The translations under genes and the position numbers were made by a program. This document shows positions 60,669 to 64,000 of a DNA stretch of 64,000 nucleotides, piece after piece (the first letter of the stretch is position 1; the number at the start of each line of letters is the position of its first letter). The stretch covers positions 164,925-228,924 of the forward strand of contig MWTC01000052.1 in the NCBI GenBank assembly GCA_002066995.1, in the 5' to 3' direction. A model generated the notes under the pieces. It did not search any database and was not told the DNA's origin. It saw nothing but the letters and a program-made list of their open reading frames with translations. Source of the DNA: Sphingobacteriales bacterium UTBCD1. Its GTDB lineage: Bacteria; Bacteroidota; Bacteroidia; Chitinophagales; Chitinophagaceae.

Positions 60669-61781
60669 TCAGCTTTTGTTTATAGCCCGGATGAATGTTG
60701 AAATTACAACACTTAGTTTTCTTTCTTCTTCAAAAAAACGGTAGGTGAAGCTTTTTGCCTTTGCGATTGCCACCTGCAGGGAAAAATCTTTCTGCATTAA
60801 GCTTAGTGTAATTTTTTTCTCTGAAAGGGACCTGGCCAGGTATTCCTGCTCCGTTTGGCCGGGTGTGGGAATGAGCATACTTTTTTTCTGCAACCTGACA
60901 ATGTCCATAATGGTACTGTAGCCGCTTCGTGCAATAATGTATTCTGCTTTTTCCATTTCAGTTCCTAATTCATCAGCGGCAAGGTGATTATAAAATTTTA
61001 TTGTATGGGTTGAAGGGATGGTTGATTCGTCATTGGGCAGGCCTCTTACTACAGTAGCAGAACCATTGTAACGGACGATCTGATCGATAATTAGGTTTTC
61101 AAAAACAGTTCGTTGAGGTTCCGGCCCGGATAATAAAAACAGCAAGTGGCCTCTTTTCATTTCCTGTTCACTCTTTTCAAATCTGGAAAGCCAGCCGATG
61201 TAATGTAATGGAATGCGGATTTTTTTATCTGTGTGCGACAGTGCACCGGCAAGATTGTTCCCGGTTTCATTATCAGGCACCCAGCATTCAGAAAATTGTT
61301 CTATGTAATGAAAGTTCATTTTCCGGAGGATCCTCTCACTCCAGCCGCCCCAATTTGTTTTAACCCGCAGTTGATGGGTGATGAAAACACAGAAGAGGGA
61401 ATCATGGTACAAGCCATACCTGTTATCGCTGATGATCCCGTCAAGCTGGTATTTTTTTACCGCCTCCTTCAGCCATTCATGCTCCAGCCGTATTGATTTA
61501 TTAATTTTAGGTATTTGACGCAATATTTGAAATGCTAACCCGGCAGATGTTTTTGAATATCGGATCCGGTATCCGCACAACGGAATAAAAAGAAGCCGGG
61601 GAAATTCCCTTTTTAAAAGAATTTCCTGGGCTCCTTCACCAGCCAGTAAGACTTCGCAATCTTGTTTGAGCAATTCCCGGATGATCGGAATGCAGCGGGT
61701 AGCATGGCCCAGCCCCCAATCGAGCGGAGCTACCAATATGCGGAGTTTACGTCGTTTTTTTTCCCGGAATGCCTGGTCCAT
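60669..61781 (-). CDS. Glycosyltransferase (GT28-like)
   Basis: The 370-residue protein begins LRILVAPLDWGLGHATRCIPIIRELLKQ, with the Gly-His pair of MurG/GT28-type nucleotide-sugar enzymes, and has a C-terminal half with LFLLSGPEPQRTVFENLII, EYIIARSGYSTIMDIVRLQKKSMLIPTPGQTEQEYLA, which matches the donor-binding region of family 28. It should transfer a sugar, probably UDP-activated, in the cytoplasm for an envelope glycan. The acceptor is unknown. No signal peptide is present. Confidence 0.85.
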   Translation of the reverse strand: MDQAFREKKRRKLRILVAPLDWGLGHATRCIPIIRELLKQDCEVLLAGEGAQEILLKREFPRLLFIPLCGYRIRYSKTSAGLAFQILRQIPKINKSIRLEHEWLKEAVKKYQLDGIISDNRYGLYHDSLFCVFITHQLRVKTNWGGWSERILRKMNFHYIEQFSECWVPDNETGNNLAGALSHTDKKIRIPLHYIGWLSRFEKSEQEMKRGHLLFLLSGPEPQRTVFENLIIDQIVRYNGSATVVRGLPNDESTIPSTHTIKFYNHLAADELGTEMEKAEYIIARSGYSTIMDIVRLQKKSMLIPTPGQTEQEYLARSLSEKKITLSLMQKDFSLQVAIAKAKSFTYRFFEEERKLSVVISTFIRAINKS

Positions 61782-61858
61782 TACAATTTTTTTCTTTTAT
61801 CTGCAGGGTTATATAATATTTTGTTGGTAAAATAGTTTTAATTTAGAACATTCAACAT

Positions 61859-62005
61859 ATGAAAAGATGGAATAAAATAGCACTTTTTCTTTTATTGGCG
61901 GGTATTGTCTTTGCAGCAGGCTGTAATCGCAATTATTATTCCGGCAGTGGCAAAGGAGGAGGCAATTGTGGTTGCCCTAGTCATAAAGGGATGGCAGGCT
62001 TTTAA
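61859..62005 (+). CDS. Micro-lipoprotein (48 residues)
   Basis: A 48-residue ORF, ATG at 61859-61861 and TAA at 62003-62005. It begins with a basic Lys-Arg start and hydrophobic core (KIALFLLLAGIVFAAGC), with lipobox Cys at residue 22, followed by a Gly-rich and Cys-rich tail (GKGGGNCGCPSHKGMAGF). Similar short lipoprotein-like sequences are known to me from Bacteroidota, but I cannot name a family. It lies 12 bases upstream of the 81-residue gene at 62018, so the pair may be cotranscribed. Two Cys close together (NCGC) could bind metal or form a disulfide. Confidence 0.7.
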   Translation: MKRWNKIALFLLLAGIVFAAGCNRNYYSGSGKGGGNCGCPSHKGMAGF

Positions 62006-62017
62006 AAACGAAGAACT

Positions 62018-62263
62018 ATGTATCATCATCCTCAGCGGGATTTGCTTGTATTGGTAAGGCAGGGATCTATGAGCCGCCAGGCAATGAATAATGAATTGAC
62101 ACAACTCAGTGCCATTCTGAGGCTCACCGAACTTCCCCATAATTTTTGTACTGCTCATGAACTGGTAAGCCGCAATCGCATTACTGCCAATTTCAATAAA
62201 ATTCTAAAAGCCGCATCGCAAATCGAACTTAAAGCCTTCCATTTCCTGATCAATAAAAACTGA
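62018..62263 (+). CDS. Small protein of unknown function (81 residues)
   Basis: A soluble, mostly helical protein of 81 residues with MYHHPQRDLLVLVRQGSMSRQAMNNELTQLSAILRL at the N terminus and HELVSRNRITANFNKILKAASQIELKAFHFLI at the C terminus. No signal peptide or known motif. It starts 12 bases after the micro-lipoprotein stop, which supports a two-gene unit. The coding call rests on length, helical composition and spacing. Confidence 0.55.
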   Translation: MYHHPQRDLLVLVRQGSMSRQAMNNELTQLSAILRLTELPHNFCTAHELVSRNRITANFNKILKAASQIELKAFHFLINKN

Positions 62264-62350
62264 TCTTGTCTTTTTCCTTTAAAATAGTTTTGTTCCGATT
62301 TCCGCATCTCATTCTGTGCCGAAACCCGTACTTTTAAATAAATCTTTGGT

Positions 62351-63943
62351 ATGCGGATATCATTTCTTTCCCTGTTGATGCTTTTCTTTTTACAAAGCCC
62401 TGCACAAATGCCATTATATGGCGGCAGGATAAAACCTGAACAAGCGAATATGGATATCAGGCATTACACTATTTCCCTGAGTGCAGATATACAACAAAAA
62501 AGTATTAGCGGTAACACGGTGATCGACCTGATCCTGGCGCAAGCCACTAATACTTTATTATTCGATTTGATGAATGACCTGCAGGTAGCGAAGGTCTGGG
62601 TGAATGGCAAGCTAACTCCATTCACTCACAGTGATCATGTTATCACGGTTAACTCCCCTATTGTTTTACCGGCAGGAAAAACATCGGTCAAGGTCCAGTA
62701 TTCAGGTAAACCACATATTGCTGTTCGTCCGCCGTGGGAAGATGGCTTTACCTGGACCACAGATTCGACAGGGCATCCATGGGTGGCGATTACGGCAGAA
62801 GGCACCGGGGGGAAAATTTATTTTCCCTGCAAGGATCATCCGTCTGATGAACCCAATGAAGGAGTGGATATGTTCATCACTGTTCCCAAAGGACTTGTTG
62901 TTGCCGGTCCGGGGCTCTTGCAGAAAGTGACCACAAAGAAAAATTCTTCCACTTTTCATTGGAAAACAAATTATACGATCAATAATTACAGCATAGTCTT
63001 TAATGTGGGAGATTATGATGTGGTGAGTAAAACATACACTACAGTGGATGGCCATCAGGTGCCCATGCAGTTTTATGTTTTGAAATATCATGCCAACAAA
63101 GCGCCTCATCATTTGGACCTGCTGGAAAAAATGGCTCAGGTAAAAGAGAAATATTTTGGTGAATATCCCTGGGCAAAAGAAAAGATCGGCATAGTGGAGA
63201 CTCCTCATCTGGGAATGGAACATCAGACCATGAATGCTTACGGGAATAATTTCAGGTATACCAAAGTCGGCGGGGAAGATTATGACGGATTGATGGATCA
63301 CGAGTTCGGGCATGAATGGTGGGGAAACAAAGTAACGGTGAAAGACTGGGCCGATTTCTGGATACATGAAGGCATCGGAAGCTATGGTGATGCATTGTAT
63401 ATTCTGGACAAGGAAGGAGAGCAGGCATATATCAATCATTTTAAACAGGGAAGGTTTGGCATTGCCAATGAAAAGCCGCTCGTGCAGGGAAAAGACATTG
63501 ATGAAGAGACAGCTTATATAGGAGATATTTATACCAAAGGATCATTCTTTATGCACACGCTGCGGTATGTGATCAGTGATGATAATATCTTCTTCCCGGC
63601 ATTAAAAAAACTGTCCACTGCTCCGCAATACACTTATGATAACCTGGTGAACACCGATGATGTGGAACAACTTTTCAGCAGCGCATCCGGTAAAAACCTG
63701 AAGCCTCTTTTTGATTTTTATCTGCACACAACAAAAAAGCTGGAAGTGCATGTAACTCCTATGAGGAATAATAAATACAGGATTCAACTGGATAATTTCG
63801 ACTCACCCCTTCCGCTGGATATTGCCACTGAAAACGGAAAACAAAAGATCATGGCAGATAAGAAAGGAGTGGCCATTACAAGTACTGTTTTACCCGTTGT
63901 GGACCCTGATGCGTTCTATTTGAAGCGGGTGATATACGAATAG
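62351..63943 (+). CDS. M1 family metallopeptidase, exported
   Basis: The 530-residue protein has a signal peptide at about 1-19 and the M1 zinc site: His317-Glu318-x2-His321 (HEFGHEWWGN) and the third ligand Glu340 in WIHEGIGSY; GMEHQTMNAYG precedes as the GAMEN-like substrate motif. It ends after the catalytic and beta domains and lacks the large C-terminal ERAP1-like helical domain. It should remove N-terminal residues from peptides outside the cytoplasm. TAG at 63941-63943. Confidence 0.9.
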   Translation: MRISFLSLLMLFFLQSPAQMPLYGGRIKPEQANMDIRHYTISLSADIQQKSISGNTVIDLILAQATNTLLFDLMNDLQVAKVWVNGKLTPFTHSDHVITVNSPIVLPAGKTSVKVQYSGKPHIAVRPPWEDGFTWTTDSTGHPWVAITAEGTGGKIYFPCKDHPSDEPNEGVDMFITVPKGLVVAGPGLLQKVTTKKNSSTFHWKTNYTINNYSIVFNVGDYDVVSKTYTTVDGHQVPMQFYVLKYHANKAPHHLDLLEKMAQVKEKYFGEYPWAKEKIGIVETPHLGMEHQTMNAYGNNFRYTKVGGEDYDGLMDHEFGHEWWGNKVTVKDWADFWIHEGIGSYGDALYILDKEGEQAYINHFKQGRFGIANEKPLVQGKDIDEETAYIGDIYTKGSFFMHTLRYVISDDNIFFPALKKLSTAPQYTYDNLVNTDDVEQLFSSASGKNLKPLFDFYLHTTKKLEVHVTPMRNNKYRIQLDNFDSPLPLDIATENGKQKIMADKKGVAITSTVLPVVDPDAFYLKRVIYE

Positions 63944-63946
63944 CTA

Positions 63947-64000
63947 TCAGGAAAGTTTGCTCAAAGCTTCTTTCAGCTTCTCCTGTTTTCCTCGCTGGGT
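63947..64000 (-). CDS. 3' end of a gene on the minus strand
   Basis: The reading frame TQRGKQEKLKEALSKLS followed by TGA (complement of 63947-63949) is open to the right edge. Eighteen codons show only a basic, helical C terminus; the gene is not identifiable. It converges with the M1 peptidase gene, 3 bases between the stops, which fits the spacing seen elsewhere in the window. Confidence 0.45.
   Translation of the reverse strand, partial: TQRGKQEKLKEALSKLS

Overview
The window looks like a chromosomal segment from a member of the Bacteroidota, most likely near the Chitinophagaceae/Sphingobacteriia. The reasons are: a type IX secretion C-terminal sorting domain, the two-component propeller sensor architecture, a DUF4834 protein, tandem rhomboids beside an endonuclease/exonuclease/phosphatase protein, starts without Shine-Dalgarno sequences, and several promoters of the form TTTG-N20/21-TAnnTTTG. 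No species name can be given from the sequence alone.

Layout. 1-12.4 kb: the 5' part of a DegT-type aminotransferase, a GH10-like lipoprotein/exported glycosidase, DinB-like and radical SAM/SPASM proteins, then a tightly overlapped 5-oxoprolinase operon (pxpB-pxpC-pxpA plus an NRAMP-fold transporter), an L,D-transpeptidase-type protein, an AI-2E-type permease, a MATE exporter, a SMUG2-like uracil-DNA glycosylase and a small Smr protein. 12.4-19.06 kb: a tRNA-Asn gene into whose 3' half a 6.6 kb integrative element has inserted, bounded by perfect 46 bp direct repeats. It carries integrase, a lipoprotein, an unknown protein, an excisionase-like HTH protein, a RepA-type helicase ATPase, a zinc-finger/Toprim primase-like protein and a small basic protein, with an iteron-like cluster between helicase and primase. 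No relaxase, conjugation or capsid gene is visible.

19-35.6 kb, almost all on the minus strand: an S10 peptidase, a large T9SS cargo protein, a propeller histidine kinase with its LuxR-type regulator, AlkA-like glycosylase, MnmD, CysS, an EEP nuclease-fold membrane protein, two rhomboids and RlmD. 35.8-44.7 kb: a thioredoxin-fold protein with a parvulin PPIase, MetF, an unknown exported protein, then LptB, a GH3-type adenylating enzyme and FabG. 44.9-50.5 kb: SGNH hydrolase, RfbD, enoyl-CoA hydratase family, HflX, outer-membrane barrel, and a tRNA with CAT anticodon (tRNA-Ile2 type). 50.56-51.0 kb: three near-identical 143 bp tandem repeats that begin in the tRNA 5' end and each contain a compact two-hairpin element.

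51-64 kb: DUF4834, the rimP-nusA-infB translation/transcription operon with a terminator-like hairpin in its leader, a SurA-like chaperone, a PurF-like amidotransferase, a SixA-like phosphatase, a small lipoprotein, a glycosyltransferase, a micro-lipoprotein with an 81-residue partner, an M1 peptidase and the end of one further gene. The parts most worth a second look are the integrative element with its iteron-like cluster, the tRNA-linked tandem array, the pxp operon transporter that lacks the metal-binding signature, and a pair of matching palindromes around the response regulator gene.
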